Part shown: one piece after another, positions 17,863 through 28,998 of the stretch | Layout of the letters: each line of letters starts with the position of its first letter | Numbering within the stretch: position 1 is the first letter of the stretch | NCBI RefSeq assembly: GCF_009649745.1 | Contig: NZ_WJNG01000011.1 | Location: 62,001 to 126,000, forward strand | DNA: 64,000 nt | DNA from: Aquibacillus halophilus | GTDB taxonomy: Bacteria > Bacillota > Bacilli > Bacillales > Amphibacillaceae | Direction of reading: 5' to 3' | Notes under the pieces: generated by a model | What the model saw: the letters and a program-made list of their open reading frames with translations, nothing else | Told to the model about the DNA's origin: nothing | The model's database searches: none | Translations under genes and position numbers: made by a program

Positions 17863-18777
17863 TTAGTCTTCTCCAAGAATTTTAACTTCTCTCTCTAATT
17901 CTACTCCAAAGTTTTCTTTGACAGTTTTTTGTACCATTTCAATAACTGCAATATAATCTGTTGCGGTGGCGTTATCTTTATTTACAATGAAGCCAGCGTG
18001 CTTAGTAGATACCTCGGCACCACCAACACCTTTACCTTGTAGATCACTATCCTGAATTAGCTTTCCAGCGAAATAACCTGGTGGCCGTTTAAACACACTT
18101 CCACAAGAAGGGTACTCTAGTGGTTGCTTTGATTCACGTTTATAGGTAAGGTCATCCATGACTTCTTTTATCTCATCATAGCTACTAGGTTTCAGATCAA
18201 AACGAGCTTCTAAAACAATATATCCTTTATCGGGGATATTACTAGTTCGGTAATCTAAATCCAACTCACCTGCTGATAGTGTAATTAGTTGACCTTCCTT
18301 ATCTACAATAACAGCATCGCGTAAACAATCTTTAACTTCTCCTCCATAGGCACCGGCGTTCATAAACAAAGCGCCTCCCACTGTTCCAGGGATACCACAG
18401 GCAAATTCCAATCCAGTCAATTGTTCCTTTAAGGCTTGCCGGGATGCATCAATAATCTTTGCACCGCTTTCAGCGATAATACTATTACCTTCTCTTTTAA
18501 TTGTTGTAAATCGCTTGGGACTAAGGACAATCCCCCGAATTCCGCCATCCCTAACAATTAAATTAGATCCATTCCCAAGTAGCGTAAATGGAATATTCTC
18601 GCGTTTAGCTAATTTAACAATTTGTTGGACTTCTTCTGTAGAGGAAGGCGTCACAAAAAGATCAGCCTTTCCGCCTAATTTAGTGTACGTATGGTTTCTT
18701 AGATATTCATCTACCATCACATTTTCATTAGATGTAATGGATAATAATTGTTCATATACATGATGGTAATTAACCAT
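17863..18777 (-). CDS. murB: UDP-N-acetylenolpyruvoylglucosamine reductase
   Basis: About 304 residues. This FAD enzyme reduces enolpyruvyl-UDP-GlcNAc to UDP-MurNAc in peptidoglycan precursor synthesis. Motifs are [15 protein letters not shown] (FAD domain start), [30 protein letters not shown], and the catalytic-loop region [14 protein letters not shown] with the Ser proton donor. The type I/II details fit the Bacillus MurB. The start at 18777 (MVNYHH) has AAAGGA nine bases upstream; an ATG at 18786 abuts that site. Single gene, not in a dcw cluster. Confidence 0.93.
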   Translation of the reverse strand: MVNYHHVYEQLLSITSNENVMVDEYLRNHTYTKLGGKADLFVTPSSTEEVQQIVKLAKRENIPFTLLGNGSNLIVRDGGIRGIVLSPKRFTTIKREGNSIIAESGAKIIDASRQALKEQLTGLEFACGIPGTVGGALFMNAGAYGGEVKDCLRDAVIVDKEGQLITLSAGELDLDYRTSNIPDKGYIVLEARFDLKPSSYDEIKEVMDDLTYKRESKQPLEYPSCGSVFKRPPGYFAGKLIQDSDLQGKGVGGAEVSTKHAGFIVNKDNATATDYIAVIEMVQKTVKENFGVELEREVKILGED

Positions 18778-18959
18778 TTCAATCATTCCTTTGGGTGTTA
18801 GAGAATCTATTTTAGATTAACAACACAATTATACAGGGTTGAAACCCACAGGATAAATTATAGCAGTAAAATCGGGCTAACTTCAATAACGTTTTACTGT
18901 CTGTTTATAATCTATGTGCTTTTTAAGCACATGTGCCTAATCTGATCTTAATGGTAACA

Positions 18960-19628
18960 TCAATTATTTTTGCTAATGCCATTCATGATACACTCAACCA
19001 TATTATCAATCTCCTCTTTTTCATTCCACTCGGCTTCTGGCATTATCAAAAAACGTGTAATAATAAACCCCATAACCGTAGACATAATGAAACGAAGAGT
19101 AGTAGGTATTGAGAAGTCTTTCAATCGTCCAGACTTCTGAGCAATATAAATTGTTTCACTTATTTTTGGTAGAATTTGATTCAAAAATGATTCTTGAAAT
19201 GTCTCTTGCAATTCATTATGAAATGCTATTTCCTGAAGCACAATTTTAAATAATGGTATGTTTTTTCTAACAAATTCTATTCTGTTAGTTATAAAAGCAC
19301 GTAATACACCATCAAAACTTGTAATTTCATCTTTGAATACTTCTTCCACCATTTGTGATGCAAAGTAGGGAACTACCATTTTTAAGATAGCTGGTTTCGT
19401 AATTCCTAACAGCAAATCCTTTTTAGAATCATAGTGCCTAAAAATGGTTCCCTCTGCAACACCTGCACGTTTTGCTATCTCACTAGTTGAAGTTGCTGAA
19501 TAACCTTTCTCAGCAAAAATTTCAATTGCAGCAACAAGGATGTTAACCTTTTTTTCCGTTAATTTTAACTCTTGCCCTTCCATCTCTAATAACTGTTTGA
19601 CATATTTTTCATCCATTACTACATACAC
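18960..19628 (-). CDS. TetR/AcrR family transcriptional regulator
   Basis: 222 residues. The helix-turn-helix spans residues ~25-70 (ILVAAIEIFAEKGYSATSTS, then EIAKRAGVAEGTIFRHYDSK). The C-terminal half is a helical ligand-binding domain. It is the third gene of an ABC exporter unit on the minus strand, 11 bases after the permease gene. A palindrome TGAGTGATTACTCA lies just upstream of the first gene of that unit. It is therefore probably an autoregulating repressor of the exporter; the inducer is unknown. Confidence 0.88.
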   Translation of the reverse strand: MYVVMDEKYVKQLLEMEGQELKLTEKKVNILVAAIEIFAEKGYSATSTSEIAKRAGVAEGTIFRHYDSKKDLLLGITKPAILKMVVPYFASQMVEEVFKDEITSFDGVLRAFITNRIEFVRKNIPLFKIVLQEIAFHNELQETFQESFLNQILPKISETIYIAQKSGRLKDFSIPTTLRFIMSTVMGFIITRFLIMPEAEWNEKEEIDNMVECIMNGISKNN

Positions 19629-19639
19629 GCCTTTTTAGT

Positions 19640-20647
19640 TTATTTTCTATATCCAGCTAAGGTACCAAGATTTAAAACGAAAAACACTAATGAAAACCCT
19701 ATCAATGCAGCTATTTCCAATACAACGGCATCAATACTGTTCCCTTTAATCATTATTTCTTTTAATGCTTCCGCACCATAATACATCGGCATAAAATTGC
19801 CAATCCATTCCACCCATAGGGGAGCATTTTCGAGGTTAAACAATCCAGAGAAGAATGCTTGAGGAACAACCACTACCGGAATAAATTGCATCATTTGGAA
19901 TTCATTCTTAGCAAATGTCGAAAGCAATGTGCCTAATGTTAATGCTGCTAATGCTAGAAGTAGTGTGATCAGCACTACATTCCAAAAAGATCCTTCTAAT
20001 GGCACACCAAGAGCATAGACTGCGAAAAGCACAACGATAAATGATTGGATAATGGCAAATAAACCGAAGCCTATAATATAGCCAGCAACTATTTCCCAGC
20101 TCTTTATTGGCGTTGCAAATAAGCGCTCCATCGTCCCTTGTGACTTTTCCCTTAAGAAGGATATACCCCCAACCAAAAAAACAAAGAAAAATGCAAAGTA
20201 ACCAATTAAAACAGGTCCGACATAATCAAAAGTTGTAGAAAGTTCTAAGCCATACAAGTGATTGATCTCCACCTGCTGGACGTTAGCTTTGGAAACAAGA
20301 GCCTGTTGAATTTTCATCATAATAGCCTGACTATTAGTTGGTTCGCTATCATCTATCGTTATTCTCAGACTATTACCCGCCGTTTCTATAATTGCATCTA
20401 TTTCTGAATTCTTTAATGCCGACTTGGGTTTGTCTATATCGATTACATTTATTTGTTGATCGTTAAGAGTAGTGATAATAGAGTCTGGAACATCAATCGT
20501 AGCAATCTTTAGATCACTTGACTCTTGGTCTAGAACAAGCCAGGTTAATGTAAGAATTAATAAAGGAGCAAATAATAAAAGAGCCAACGAGCGTTTGTCT
20601 CTAACCATTTGGCGTATAATCCTAGTTACAATGGCTCCTACTTTCAC
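19640..20647 (-). CDS. ABC-2 type exporter permease (YhgE/NodJ-like, large extracellular domain)
   Basis: 335 residues. One N-terminal helix (residues ~22-40) is followed by an extracellular domain of about 110 residues. Five or six further helices start near residue 165 (VLIGYFAFFFVFLVGGISFL). The cytoplasmic motif REKSQGTMERLFATPIKSWE is the ABC-2 membrane signature. It starts within the end of the upstream ATPase gene (four-base overlap), so the pair forms one export complex. Drug, antibiotic or lipid export is typical; the substrate is unknown. Confidence 0.88.
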   Translation of the reverse strand: MKVGAIVTRIIRQMVRDKRSLALLLFAPLLILTLTWLVLDQESSDLKIATIDVPDSIITTLNDQQINVIDIDKPKSALKNSEIDAIIETAGNSLRITIDDSEPTNSQAIMMKIQQALVSKANVQQVEINHLYGLELSTTFDYVGPVLIGYFAFFFVFLVGGISFLREKSQGTMERLFATPIKSWEIVAGYIIGFGLFAIIQSFIVVLFAVYALGVPLEGSFWNVVLITLLLALAALTLGTLLSTFAKNEFQMMQFIPVVVVPQAFFSGLFNLENAPLWVEWIGNFMPMYYGAEALKEIMIKGNSIDAVVLEIAALIGFSLVFFVLNLGTLAGYRK

Positions 20648-21366
20648 GTTTGAACACCTCCATAATACAAAAATGATTGTTCAATCGATGATGTGTTAGT
20701 TTGTTTTTTTAACTTTGATGGTGACCCACTAGCCATAATTTTACCGTCACGCAGCAAGGCAAGCTGATCACACTTCTCAGCTTCATCCATGACATGTGTT
20801 GTGATAATAATAGAAATACCTTGTTGTTTCATTTCATAAAAATGATTCCAGACTTTGTTCCGTAATATTGGGTCTATCCCAACAGTCGGCTCGTCTAAAA
20901 TTAATATTTTTGGTTTATGTAGTAATGCAATCGCTAAAGATAATCGTCTTTTCATCCCACCAGAAAATTTATCGGCTAATTTATTTTTACTTTCTAATAG
21001 ATCGACTTGGCTTAACACTTCGTCGATTCGATTGGAGATGCTATGTCTTGGAATTCCGTATAATTTAGCAAAAAAAGCTAGATTTTCTTTTGCTGTTAAT
21101 TCACTATATAATGCGTCTGCTTGGGCCATGTAACCAATGTCTTGTAATTTCTTTAGTGACGGCATTTCCACATCTTGAACATAGACTGTACCACTAGATG
21201 GTTTTAACGTTCCGACAATTGTCTTTACCAACGTAGTTTTTCCAGAACCAGATGGTCCTAGTAATCCATAAATCTCTCCTTCGTTAATTTCGAGATTGAT
21301 AGATGTTAGAACATCTTCACCATTAAATGACTGAGAAACTTCATTCATTGTTATGAAAGAATCCAT
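20644..21366 (-). CDS. ABC transporter ATP-binding protein (exporter)
   Basis: About 240 residues. Walker A is GPSGSGKTTL, the signature is SGGMKRRLSL, Walker B ends LILDEPTVGIDP, and the switch region is TTHVMDEAEKC. It is a single nucleotide-binding domain of the CcmA/DrrA type. The start is set at 21366 (MDSFIT) behind AAAGGGGTG; the ATG at 21405 would lie upstream of the operator palindrome. First gene of an ATPase-permease-TetR unit. Confidence 0.9.
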   Translation of the reverse strand: MDSFITMNEVSQSFNGEDVLTSINLEINEGEIYGLLGPSGSGKTTLVKTIVGTLKPSSGTVYVQDVEMPSLKKLQDIGYMAQADALYSELTAKENLAFFAKLYGIPRHSISNRIDEVLSQVDLLESKNKLADKFSGGMKRRLSLAIALLHKPKILILDEPTVGIDPILRNKVWNHFYEMKQQGISIIITTHVMDEAEKCDQLALLRDGKIMASGSPSKLKKQTNTSSIEQSFLYYGGVQT

Positions 21367-21390
21367 AAAATCACACCCCTTTGCATAATA

Positions 21391-21404
21391 TGAGTGATTA
21401 CTCA
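21391..21404 (-). promoter_or_regulatory. Probable TetR operator of the ABC exporter unit
   Basis: The perfect palindrome TGAGT-GATT-ACTCA lies 25 bases before the ATPase start codon. TetR-family repressors of export pumps commonly bind such sites in their own promoter. The link to the TetR gene at 18960 is inference from position. Confidence 0.6.
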
Positions 21405-21495
21405 CTTATATAATATCACACAAAATATCTGAATACACATTTTTTCAAAATTAAAAGCTCATACCTTAGTTTTTTTTTAATCTTCGAACTTGATA

Positions 21496-22057
21496 TAAAC
21501 TGCGACGTAACTTTGTCGTGACTTCACCCATCCTTTATAGGATAAGTGATCATCCATCGCTTCGGAAAAACACTCCCTTTCCATGGGGAACGCCTCAGCC
21601 TCCTCACGAGAAAATGTTTTCGGTGGGGCGAGTAATCGCAGTCCCAAAAACGCTCGTTGCGGGGTCTTCAGACTGTTCCTTTCCCATAGGAGTGTCGCAT
21701 TTTTCCGAAGCTTTGAATAGATTTCTGTTCAAGCTGAGATGAACTCCAACATATGCACAAAATAGAATTTTCATGTTATTAATACACTAGTAGAGTGTTT
21801 ATAACCTCAATAACATAGCTATTTAATCTTATTTGGTGGTTGATTGGAGCGGAGGGCAGTCGACTCCAGCGGGAAAAGCGACGGCTGAAAATCCCGCAGG
21901 AAGTGGTTTTCTTCCGAGGAAGTTGAAGCGTTGCCCGCGGAAAGCGACTGCCCGGAGCGAAAATCAACATAGCAGCTTATTCTAAAAGAGAGTGGAAGAA
22001 ATCAACAGTAGTTATGCAGCAGTCTATAGATTTTGTGTCAAAAACAACAATCTTTTA
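21496..22057. repeat. Dispersed composite repeat, copy B (about 560 bp)
   Basis: Same orientation as copies A and C. The left end AACTGCGACGTAACT is the inverse of the right end of copy A. The hairpin module is at 21559-21711. The middle carries the small hairpin ACACTAGTAGAGTGT, and the GC-rich module lies at about 21840-21965 (GGAGGGCAGTCGACTCC and GCGACTGCCCGGAGCG). The right end (22008-22057) carries GCAGCAGTCTATAGATTTTG and GTGTCAAAAACAACAATC, an almost exact inverse of the left end of copy C over about 45 bases. It lies between the exporter unit and argF. No protein is credible inside. Confidence 0.82.
21559..21711. repeat. Large hairpin module inside repeat copy B
   Basis: The left arm 21559-21576 (GCTTCGGAAAAACACTCC) pairs with the right arm 21689-21711. 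All 18 bases of the left arm are matched; five bases of the right arm (about TCGCA) bulge out. Inner segments CCATGGG and CCCATAGG can also pair, giving a long irregular stem. The base of this stem differs from copy A by compensatory changes. Confidence 0.75.
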
Positions 22058-22064
22058 GAAAACA

Positions 22065-22111
22065 GCAAAAAAGGGATAAACCCTACGTAGATTACGTTAA
22101 GGCCTATCCCT
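22065..22111 (-). terminator. Terminator of the carA-carB-argF unit
   Basis: On the minus strand AGGGATAGGCC and GGGTTTATCCCT form a stem with about 16 bases between, followed by a run of seven T. It lies about 40 bases after the argF stop. Confidence 0.8.
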
Positions 22112-22148
22112 AATAATATTGTTTACACCTCTGGTTGGCTTTTTACCA

Positions 22149-23105
22149 TTATCCCATCAGTGCTGTCATTAATGCTTTTTGTGCATGAAGACGGTTTTCC
22201 GCCTGTTGAAAAACAACCGAATGCTTACCATCAATCACGTCAGCTGCTACTTCTTCTCCTCTATGTGCAGGGAGACAATGCATAAAGGTTACATCTTTCT
22301 TTGCATAGCCTAACAATTCATTATTCACCTGGTACTCTTTGAATGCTTTAACTCGTTTTTCTTGTTCAGTTTCCTGACCCATACTAGCCCAAACATCTGT
22401 ATAAATTACATCTGCATTTTTCGCTGCTTCCGCCGGATCTTCTGTGACCACAATTTTATTTCCTTGAGCAAAAGAGCGTGATCTTTCAGTGATTGCTGGA
22501 TCTGGCTGATACCCTTTAGGAGCAGCAATGCTTATGTTCATACCCATTTTAGCAGAACCCATCATTAATGAATGTGCCATGTTATTCCCATCACCAATAT
22601 AGGCAACATTTACACCTTTAAGCGTCCCTTTCTCCTCAAGTATTGTTTGCATATCAGCTAATACCTGACAAGGGTGATACATGTCAGTTAATCCGTTAAT
22701 AACAGGAATGCTTGCATTGGCAGCTAATTCCTCGACTACTGCTTGTGAATACGTACGAATCATAATTCCATCTAGGTAACTCGATAGTACTTTTGCGGTA
22801 TCCGAAATTGGCTCTCCTCTACCTATTTGAATGTCATCTGAACTTAAAAAGAGTCCTGTTCCACCTAATTGATAAATACCAACCTCAAAGGAGACACGCG
22901 TTCTTGTCGACGACTTTTCAAAAATCATTCCAAGTGTTTTGCCTTTAAGTGGCTGTTCTGATTTCCCACTTTTGTGTTGTTTTTTTAGATAACTAGCCAA
23001 CTCCAACAGATAGTTAATTTCATCCGTCGTATAATCAGCTAATGTTAAAAAATCACGTCCGCTGAGCTGATGATGATAGTTAACAGATTTTATACTCGCC
23101 GTCAC
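22149..23105 (-). CDS. argF: Ornithine carbamoyltransferase, anabolic
   Basis: 318 residues. It transfers the carbamoyl group from carbamoyl phosphate to ornithine to form citrulline. Motifs are the carbamoyl-phosphate site [10 protein letters not shown], the HPCQ region in [10 protein letters not shown], and the ornithine-binding DVWASMGQE and [10 protein letters not shown]. The GTG start overlaps the carB stop (GTGA), so translation is coupled to the enzyme that makes its substrate. Its place behind arginine-type carAB supports the anabolic rather than the catabolic ArcB role. Confidence 0.96.
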   Translation of the reverse strand: MTASIKSVNYHHQLSGRDFLTLADYTTDEINYLLELASYLKKQHKSGKSEQPLKGKTLGMIFEKSSTRTRVSFEVGIYQLGGTGLFLSSDDIQIGRGEPISDTAKVLSSYLDGIMIRTYSQAVVEELAANASIPVINGLTDMYHPCQVLADMQTILEEKGTLKGVNVAYIGDGNNMAHSLMMGSAKMGMNISIAAPKGYQPDPAITERSRSFAQGNKIVVTEDPAEAAKNADVIYTDVWASMGQETEQEKRVKAFKEYQVNNELLGYAKKDVTFMHCLPAHRGEEVAADVIDGKHSVVFQQAENRLHAQKALMTALMG

Positions 23106-26100
23106 CGTAACACACGCTCCTTCTTATTGATTGTATTTCCATCTTTTTTATATTCATTTATTGCTAGAGGAACCTCTTCTTGTACTGCTACTGATGCCTT
23201 TAAATAAGCTAAAAGGGTATCCGCTGATGTTAAACAAATGGTATCTGATTTCAACGCATCCTCCCTTAATTTAAAGTGATCATCATATCCGTTACTTTGA
23301 TGTGTATCACAAATTAATTTAAAACCATCTTCTAAGCAAATATCCTGCGCTTCTTGAAGACTAATCGTTTGGTTTACTGAAACACCTTTTGATTGCAGAA
23401 TCTGTGCTGTTTCCATATCTGTTACCAATTTAAAGTCATCTTTAGCCAAAATGTCTACTAGTTCTTGTTGACTGTCTAACTCTTTTTGTTTCATTGATAA
23501 GAAGACAGCATCAGAGTTTAGTAGATTTATTAAGTTTCTTTCTTTCCAGCCAAAGGCCTTAGCCATTGCAGCACCAACAGTTAACCCTAGCCCAATAGCT
23601 TCCCCAGTCGATTTCATTTCTGGGGAAAGAACCGGGTCAACACCAAGTAATTTGTTAGTAGAAAACACTGGCATTTTTACAGCAAAAAACGGAATGTCTT
23701 CATGAAGGCCTAGTTTCCATTCTTGTTGATTTAACGGTTCACCCATCTGGATGCGTGTAGCCATATCTACCATAGGTACACCAGTGACTTTACTAGCTAT
23801 CGGAACAGTTCTAGAAGCCCGCGGATTTACTTCCAATACATATATATCTTTTCGATCTTCACTAATTACAAATTGGATGTTCATAATTCCCTTAACATTA
23901 AGTGCCGAAGAAATTCTTTTAGTGTAATCCTCTATCCTTTTCTTTAAGGAATCTGATAAGTCTGGTGCTGGAAAGACAGCAATACTATCACCAGAATGGA
24001 TTCCTGCACGCTCAACATGCTGAAATATTCCTGGAATCACTACATCTTCGCCATCGCATACAGCATCTACTTCCACCTCATAACCAGAAATAAATTGGTC
24101 AATTAATAGCGGAAAAATTCTTGAGTTTGGAGTGCTTTTCTCAACACCTTTTAAATAAGTTTCTAATTGTGATTCATTATTAACTACAACCATTCCTCTT
24201 CCACCAATAACATAAGATGGTCGAATTAATACAGGGTAGCCAATTTTTTCAGCAATAGCCTTTGAATCTTCTATGTCCATTACCGTTTCCCCAGGTATAT
24301 GTGGGATATCTATTTTTTTTAGAAGCTGATAAAATTTATCTCGGTCTTCAGTAGTCTCGATAGAAGCCAAGGATGTCCCAGCAATTTGCACACCTGCTTT
24401 TTCTAGTTCATCCGCTAGATTGATAGCTGTTTGTCCTCCAAATTGGACAAGTACACTATCTGCAGACTCTTTACGAATTACATTTAGGACATCGTCAGTA
24501 GTTAATGGTTCAAAATATAAGTGGTCTGCTGTGCTAAAATCTGTACTTACAGTCTCAGGGTTATTATTAACCACAATAGCTGCAATATCTTGATCTTTTA
24601 GGGACATAGCAGCATGAACAGAACAATAATCAAACTCTACACCTTGACCAATTCTAATTGGTCCAGAACCTAAAACCACAACCCGCTTTTTGTCTTTTAA
24701 AGGTTCCACTTCATCAAATTCATTCCAAGAACTGTAATAATAAGGTGTGTCAGCTGAAAATTCTGCTGCACATGTATCAACCATTTTGTATGATGGTATA
24801 ATTGCAAATTCGTCTAGTTTTTCTTGAACCGCATTATAATCGATATTTAATAAATCAGATATTGCTTTATTGGAGAAGCCTAGTATTTTTGCTTTTTTTA
24901 GATCCGAGTAACTAAGGTTTTCCCAACCTTTTTGCAAGAGGTCCAATTCCACATTAATAATAAGGGCAACTTCATTTAAGAAATATTTATTTATAGCAGT
25001 TAATTGATGAATTTCATCAATTGTATAATTTCTTCTTAATGCCTCACCTACAACAAATAACCGTTCATCTGTTGGCTCTATCAACTCTTGTTCTAGCTGT
25101 TGGTTAGTTAGTTGAACTAACGAGGGTAAATACAGACGTTCTAAGCCAACTTCTAATGATCGAACTGCTTTATTTAATGCAGCCGGAAAGTTCCTTGCAA
25201 GTGCCATTACTTCTCCAGTAGCTTTCATCTGTGTTCCAAGTAGTCTGTTTGCGGATGAAAATTTATCAAACGGCCAACGTGGTATCTTCACAGCAACATA
25301 ATCAATCGCTGGTTCAAAACTAGCATATGTGTCACCGGTGATAGGATTTAACACCTCATCCAAATGATATCCAAGCGCTAATTTGGCAGCAATTCTTGCA
25401 ATCGGATAACCTGTTGCTTTTGAAGCTAACGCACTTGATCGGCTAACTCGAGGATTTACCTCGATAATTACGTATTCATTGCTGTCTGGGTTTAAAGCGA
25501 ATTGAATATTACAGCCCCCAACCACCCCAAGTTCTCGAATTACTTTGCATGACGTGGTACGGAGCATTTGATATTGTCTATCATTTAACGTTTGCGATGG
25601 GGCTACAACGATACTATCACCAGTGTGAACACCAACAGGGTCAAAGTTCTCCATATTACAAACTATAATGCACGTGTCATTTGCATCACGCATTACTTCA
25701 TACTCAATTTCCTTCCAACCTTTTACACTTTGTTCGATTAATACCTGGCTATTTGGACTAGCGTGAATACCATTTTTAACTATTGTTCTAAGTTGCTGCT
25801 CATTATCTGCAATTCCACCACCAGCACCACCAAGTGTATATGCGGGACGAATAATCAGTGGATAGCCAACGAACGAAGCAAAGCGAACCGCTTCAGCTAT
25901 CGAACTAGTCGATTTACTTTCTGGAACCGGTTCGCCCATCGTTTTCATTAATGATTTAAATATTTCACGATCTTCCCCTTTTTGAATTGTATCCAATTGG
26001 GTTCCTAGTAACTCTACGTTATATTTTTTTAATACTCCAGCTTCTGTTAGAGAAACAGCGAGGTTTAATCCCGTCTGTCCACCAAGTGTCGGCAATAATC

Positions 26101-26353
26101 CGTCCGGCTTCTCTTTTTCAATAATTTTGGCTACGGAGTCACAGGTTAAAGGCTCTAAATATACTTTATCTGCAATGTTCTCGTCTGTCATAATCGTGGC
26201 TGGATTGTTATTGACAAGGATGACTTCGATACCTTCTTCTTTTAAAGCTAGGCAAGCCTGAGTCCCTGCATAATCGAATTCAGCAGCCTGCCCAATTACA
26301 ATTGGCCCTGACCCAATTACAAGTACTTTTTTTATATGATCTAGCTTAGGCAT
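23102..26353 (-). CDS. carB: Carbamoyl-phosphate synthase large chain, arginine-specific
   Basis: 1083 residues with two homologous ATP-grasp halves. The N-terminal half ([17 protein letters not shown]) makes carboxyphosphate. The second half ([17 protein letters not shown], from about residue 560) phosphorylates carbamate. A C-terminal MGS-like allosteric domain follows. It receives ammonia from CarA and delivers carbamoyl phosphate to ArgF, encoded next. Its position between carA and argF marks it as the arginine-regulated enzyme; a second, pyrimidine-regulated copy (pyrAB) would be expected elsewhere. Confidence 0.96.
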   Translation of the reverse strand: MPKLDHIKKVLVIGSGPIVIGQAAEFDYAGTQACLALKEEGIEVILVNNNPATIMTDENIADKVYLEPLTCDSVAKIIEKEKPDGLLPTLGGQTGLNLAVSLTEAGVLKKYNVELLGTQLDTIQKGEDREIFKSLMKTMGEPVPESKSTSSIAEAVRFASFVGYPLIIRPAYTLGGAGGGIADNEQQLRTIVKNGIHASPNSQVLIEQSVKGWKEIEYEVMRDANDTCIIVCNMENFDPVGVHTGDSIVVAPSQTLNDRQYQMLRTTSCKVIRELGVVGGCNIQFALNPDSNEYVIIEVNPRVSRSSALASKATGYPIARIAAKLALGYHLDEVLNPITGDTYASFEPAIDYVAVKIPRWPFDKFSSANRLLGTQMKATGEVMALARNFPAALNKAVRSLEVGLERLYLPSLVQLTNQQLEQELIEPTDERLFVVGEALRRNYTIDEIHQLTAINKYFLNEVALIINVELDLLQKGWENLSYSDLKKAKILGFSNKAISDLLNIDYNAVQEKLDEFAIIPSYKMVDTCAAEFSADTPYYYSSWNEFDEVEPLKDKKRVVVLGSGPIRIGQGVEFDYCSVHAAMSLKDQDIAAIVVNNNPETVSTDFSTADHLYFEPLTTDDVLNVIRKESADSVLVQFGGQTAINLADELEKAGVQIAGTSLASIETTEDRDKFYQLLKKIDIPHIPGETVMDIEDSKAIAEKIGYPVLIRPSYVIGGRGMVVVNNESQLETYLKGVEKSTPNSRIFPLLIDQFISGYEVEVDAVCDGEDVVIPGIFQHVERAGIHSGDSIAVFPAPDLSDSLKKRIEDYTKRISSALNVKGIMNIQFVISEDRKDIYVLEVNPRASRTVPIASKVTGVPMVDMATRIQMGEPLNQQEWKLGLHEDIPFFAVKMPVFSTNKLLGVDPVLSPEMKSTGEAIGLGLTVGAAMAKAFGWKERNLINLLNSDAVFLSMKQKELDSQQELVDILAKDDFKLVTDMETAQILQSKGVSVNQTISLQEAQDICLEDGFKLICDTHQSNGYDDHFKLREDALKSDTICLTSADTLLAYLKASVAVQEEVPLAINEYKKDGNTINKKERVLR

Positions 26354-27440
26354 GCTGTTTCTCTCCCTTGCTGATTATCTGGTTGATAAAATTATCAAAA
26401 ATTGCGTGTGTGTCAATAGGACCAGGATGTGCTTCCGGATGAAATTGAACAGTCATTACCGGCTTAGTACGATGTATTAACCCTTCAACTGACTTATCAT
26501 TCACATTAATATGAGAGATGTTCCAGTCGCTACCATTGACAGTATTCATATCCACGACATATCCGTGATTTTGTGATGTAATCGATACTTTCCCTGTAAT
26601 CATATCCTTGACTGGGTGATTACTACCTCTATGTCCATACGGTAAACGCTTAGTTTGTGCATCATATGCTAATGCAACTAATTGATGCCCAAGACATATA
26701 CCCAGCGTCGGAAAATATTCTGTTATCTCCTTTATGTTGTTTTTCAAATAGCTAAGATTCTTGGGATCCCCAGGTCCATTGGATAACACAACACCATCTG
26801 GATTTAGTTTCTGTATTTCTATTAAGGTTGTATCAAACGGAACAACAGTAACGTCACACCCTAAATCTCTCAATGAATGTGTAATGGAATGTTTATATCC
26901 AAAATCCATCACCACAACATGTGACGGGAAGTTTACATGCTGTACATTAGATTTAAAATGAACACTCTTTGTTACAGATACTTTTCTTACAACATCCGGA
27001 TCAACAGTATTTTTAACTGGAGTATCATTTTTGTTAGTCGTAATCTTACCATAGACTTCTCCATGTTCGCGGATAATCCTAGTAAGCGCTCTTGTATCGA
27101 TGTCATATAGAGTCGGTATTTTATATTTCTTAACCACATCAAGTATGGAAGAATTGGATTGGTAGTGTTCAGGTGTGTGACAAGGACTAGATATTATAAG
27201 GCCAGACAAAGAAGGTTTCACACTCTCATAATCAATATCGTTAAACCCATAGTTGCCTATGAGTGGGTAAGTCATTGTCACAATTTGATCTGCATAAGAA
27301 GGATCAGTCATTACTTCTTGATATCCTGTCATTGCAGTATTAAAAACCATTTCCCCCTCAACTGAAACCGAAGAACCTAACCACTTTCCTTCTAATGAAT
27401 CACCAGTACTTAAATTAAGATAACCTATTTGTTCAACCAT
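26346..27440 (-). CDS. carA: Carbamoyl-phosphate synthase small chain, arginine-specific
   Basis: 364 residues. The N-terminal domain is typical of CarA ([24 protein letters not shown]). The C-terminal class I glutamine amidotransferase has the nucleophile in [12 protein letters not shown] and the His/Glu pair in [11 protein letters not shown]. It hydrolyses glutamine and channels ammonia to CarB. The start at 27440 has GGAGGAG upstream. Its gene overlaps carB by eight bases. Tandem ARG-box-like sites precede it. Confidence 0.96.
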   Translation of the reverse strand: MVEQIGYLNLSTGDSLEGKWLGSSVSVEGEMVFNTAMTGYQEVMTDPSYADQIVTMTYPLIGNYGFNDIDYESVKPSLSGLIISSPCHTPEHYQSNSSILDVVKKYKIPTLYDIDTRALTRIIREHGEVYGKITTNKNDTPVKNTVDPDVVRKVSVTKSVHFKSNVQHVNFPSHVVVMDFGYKHSITHSLRDLGCDVTVVPFDTTLIEIQKLNPDGVVLSNGPGDPKNLSYLKNNIKEITEYFPTLGICLGHQLVALAYDAQTKRLPYGHRGSNHPVKDMITGKVSITSQNHGYVVDMNTVNGSDWNISHINVNDKSVEGLIHRTKPVMTVQFHPEAHPGPIDTHAIFDNFINQIISKGEKQHA

Positions 27441-27466
27441 GATTCCACTCCTCCCCTAACAGTCAA

Positions 27467-27504
27467 AATAAATAATTATGCTTGTTTACTAATAATTATA
27501 CATT
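27467..27504 (-). promoter_or_regulatory. Tandem ARG-box-like sites upstream of carA
   Basis: ATAAATAATTATGCTTG (27468-27484) agrees with the Bacillus ARG box consensus CATGAATAAAAATKCAAK at most positions, and a second similar AT-rich site (27487-27504) lies about 20 bases away. The spacing suits binding of an ArgR/AhrC hexamer in the presence of arginine. The assignment is by eye. Confidence 0.5.
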
Positions 27505-27510
27505 TTTATT

Positions 27511-27552
27511 TAAAAATAAGAACTAAGCCGTCCATAGGCGAGGACTTAGTTC
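27511..27552 (-). terminator. Terminator of argG-argH
   Basis: On the minus strand GAACTAAG and CTTAGTTC form a stem whose 17-base loop contains further pairing (GTCC with GGAC). It is followed by TTATTTTTA. It separates argGH from the carA promoter. Confidence 0.75.
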
Positions 27553-27570
27553 TGAAAATTTTAATTCAAG

Positions 27571-28998
27571 TTATTTTTCAATTATCCGAGCAATTTGCTC
27601 TTTACGTTTTATAATCCAGCTTTCACTCTTACTAAACAACGCCTCTGCTGTTACTATTTGCTCTTCGACACGATTTTTAGCTGTTCCCCCAGCTACATTA
27701 CGCGCATTGACGACAGCCTCTGGAGAAAGAACATCGTATATATCTTTTTCAATTACTGGTGAAAAATTTTGGAACTCTTCTATTGATAAATCCAGTAAAT
27801 ATTTATTTTGGTTTATACAATCTAGGACTACCTGACCAACTACTGCATGTGCTTCTCTAAAAGGTAAATCCTTGCCAACAAGGTAATCTGCCAAGTCAGT
27901 GGCGTTGGAATAGTCTTTGGCAACAGCTTGATACATGTTATCTTTTTTGATATCCATCGTTTCTATCATTGGAGCGAAAAGTGCTAATGCTCCTTGTAGA
28001 GTTTCTACTGTATCAAACATACCTTCTTTATCCTCTTGCATATCCTTGTTATATGCTAGCGGCAATCCTTTTAGTGTTGTTAGCATTCCCATCAAGTGGC
28101 CGTAAACACGACCAGTTTTGCCTCGAACTAATTCTGCAACATCCGGATTCTTCTTTTGCGGCATCATACTACTTCCAGTACAAAACGCATCATCTAATTC
28201 AACAAAATTGAATTCAGCGCTTGACCATTGGACTAGTTCTTCACATAGTCGTGATAGATGAACAGAAACCAGTGAAGCATTTGATAGAAATTCTACAACA
28301 AAGTCACGGTCACTTACTGCATCTAGGCTGTTGTCACAAATGCCATCAAAATTCAATTGTTCAGCAACGTAATGACGGTCAATTGGGAAAGAAGTACCAG
28401 CAAGTGCTCCAGCTCCGAGCGGAGACTGGTTCACTCGTTTGAAGCTATCTGCCAATCGATCCAAATCACGTTGAAACATGAATACGTAAGCCATCATATG
28501 GTGAGCAAACAATACCGGTTGGGCACGTTGCAAATGCGTATATCCTGGTAATATCGTATCTAAGTTTTCTGTTGCCTGTTTGTAAAGCGCTTGTTGAACA
28601 TCAAGCAATTGTTGACTAAGCGCAACCAGTGCATCACGTAGGTAAAGACGCATATCTAAAGCGACCTGATCATTACGGCTTCTGCCAGTGTGCAATTTAC
28701 CACCGACAGCGCCTACCTCATCTATTAGAAGCTTTTCAATATTCATGTGAATATCTTCGTTCACTTCAGTTAATTCTGCTTCACCAGCCTCAATCTTTTT
28801 GGCGACGGCTTGTAATCCCTCAGCAATGATTTCGGCGTCTTCCTTAGAAATGATTTCACATTTTGCGAGCATATTTACATGGGCCAGACTTCCCTGAATA
28901 TCGTATTTTGCCAGTTTTTGATCAAAACGGATCGATGCCGTATATTCATCAACTAGTTCATTGGTTGGTTTAGTAAAACGTCCGCCCCATAGTTTCAT
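27571..28998 (-). CDS. argH: Argininosuccinate lyase
   Basis: 475 residues. It splits argininosuccinate into arginine and fumarate. The N-terminus [20 protein letters not shown] is typical. Other landmarks are [16 protein letters not shown], the catalytic His region [10 protein letters not shown], and the fumarate-lyase signature [12 protein letters not shown] with the catalytic Ser. The start codon overlaps the argG stop (ATGA). It is the last enzyme of arginine synthesis. Confidence 0.97.
   Translation of the reverse strand: MKLWGGRFTKPTNELVDEYTASIRFDQKLAKYDIQGSLAHVNMLAKCEIISKEDAEIIAEGLQAVAKKIEAGEAELTEVNEDIHMNIEKLLIDEVGAVGGKLHTGRSRNDQVALDMRLYLRDALVALSQQLLDVQQALYKQATENLDTILPGYTHLQRAQPVLFAHHMMAYVFMFQRDLDRLADSFKRVNQSPLGAGALAGTSFPIDRHYVAEQLNFDGICDNSLDAVSDRDFVVEFLSNASLVSVHLSRLCEELVQWSSAEFNFVELDDAFCTGSSMMPQKKNPDVAELVRGKTGRVYGHLMGMLTTLKGLPLAYNKDMQEDKEGMFDTVETLQGALALFAPMIETMDIKKDNMYQAVAKDYSNATDLADYLVGKDLPFREAHAVVGQVVLDCINQNKYLLDLSIEEFQNFSPVIEKDIYDVLSPEAVVNARNVAGGTAKNRVEEQIVTAEALFSKSESWIIKRKEQIARIIEK

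Noticed and set aside
18914-18932. Perfect palindrome ATGTGCTT-TTT-AAGCACAT between tetR and murB as a terminator
   Set aside because: It has the stem but no T run on the minus strand after it, and could equally be an AT-rich chance palindrome; not enough support for a call.
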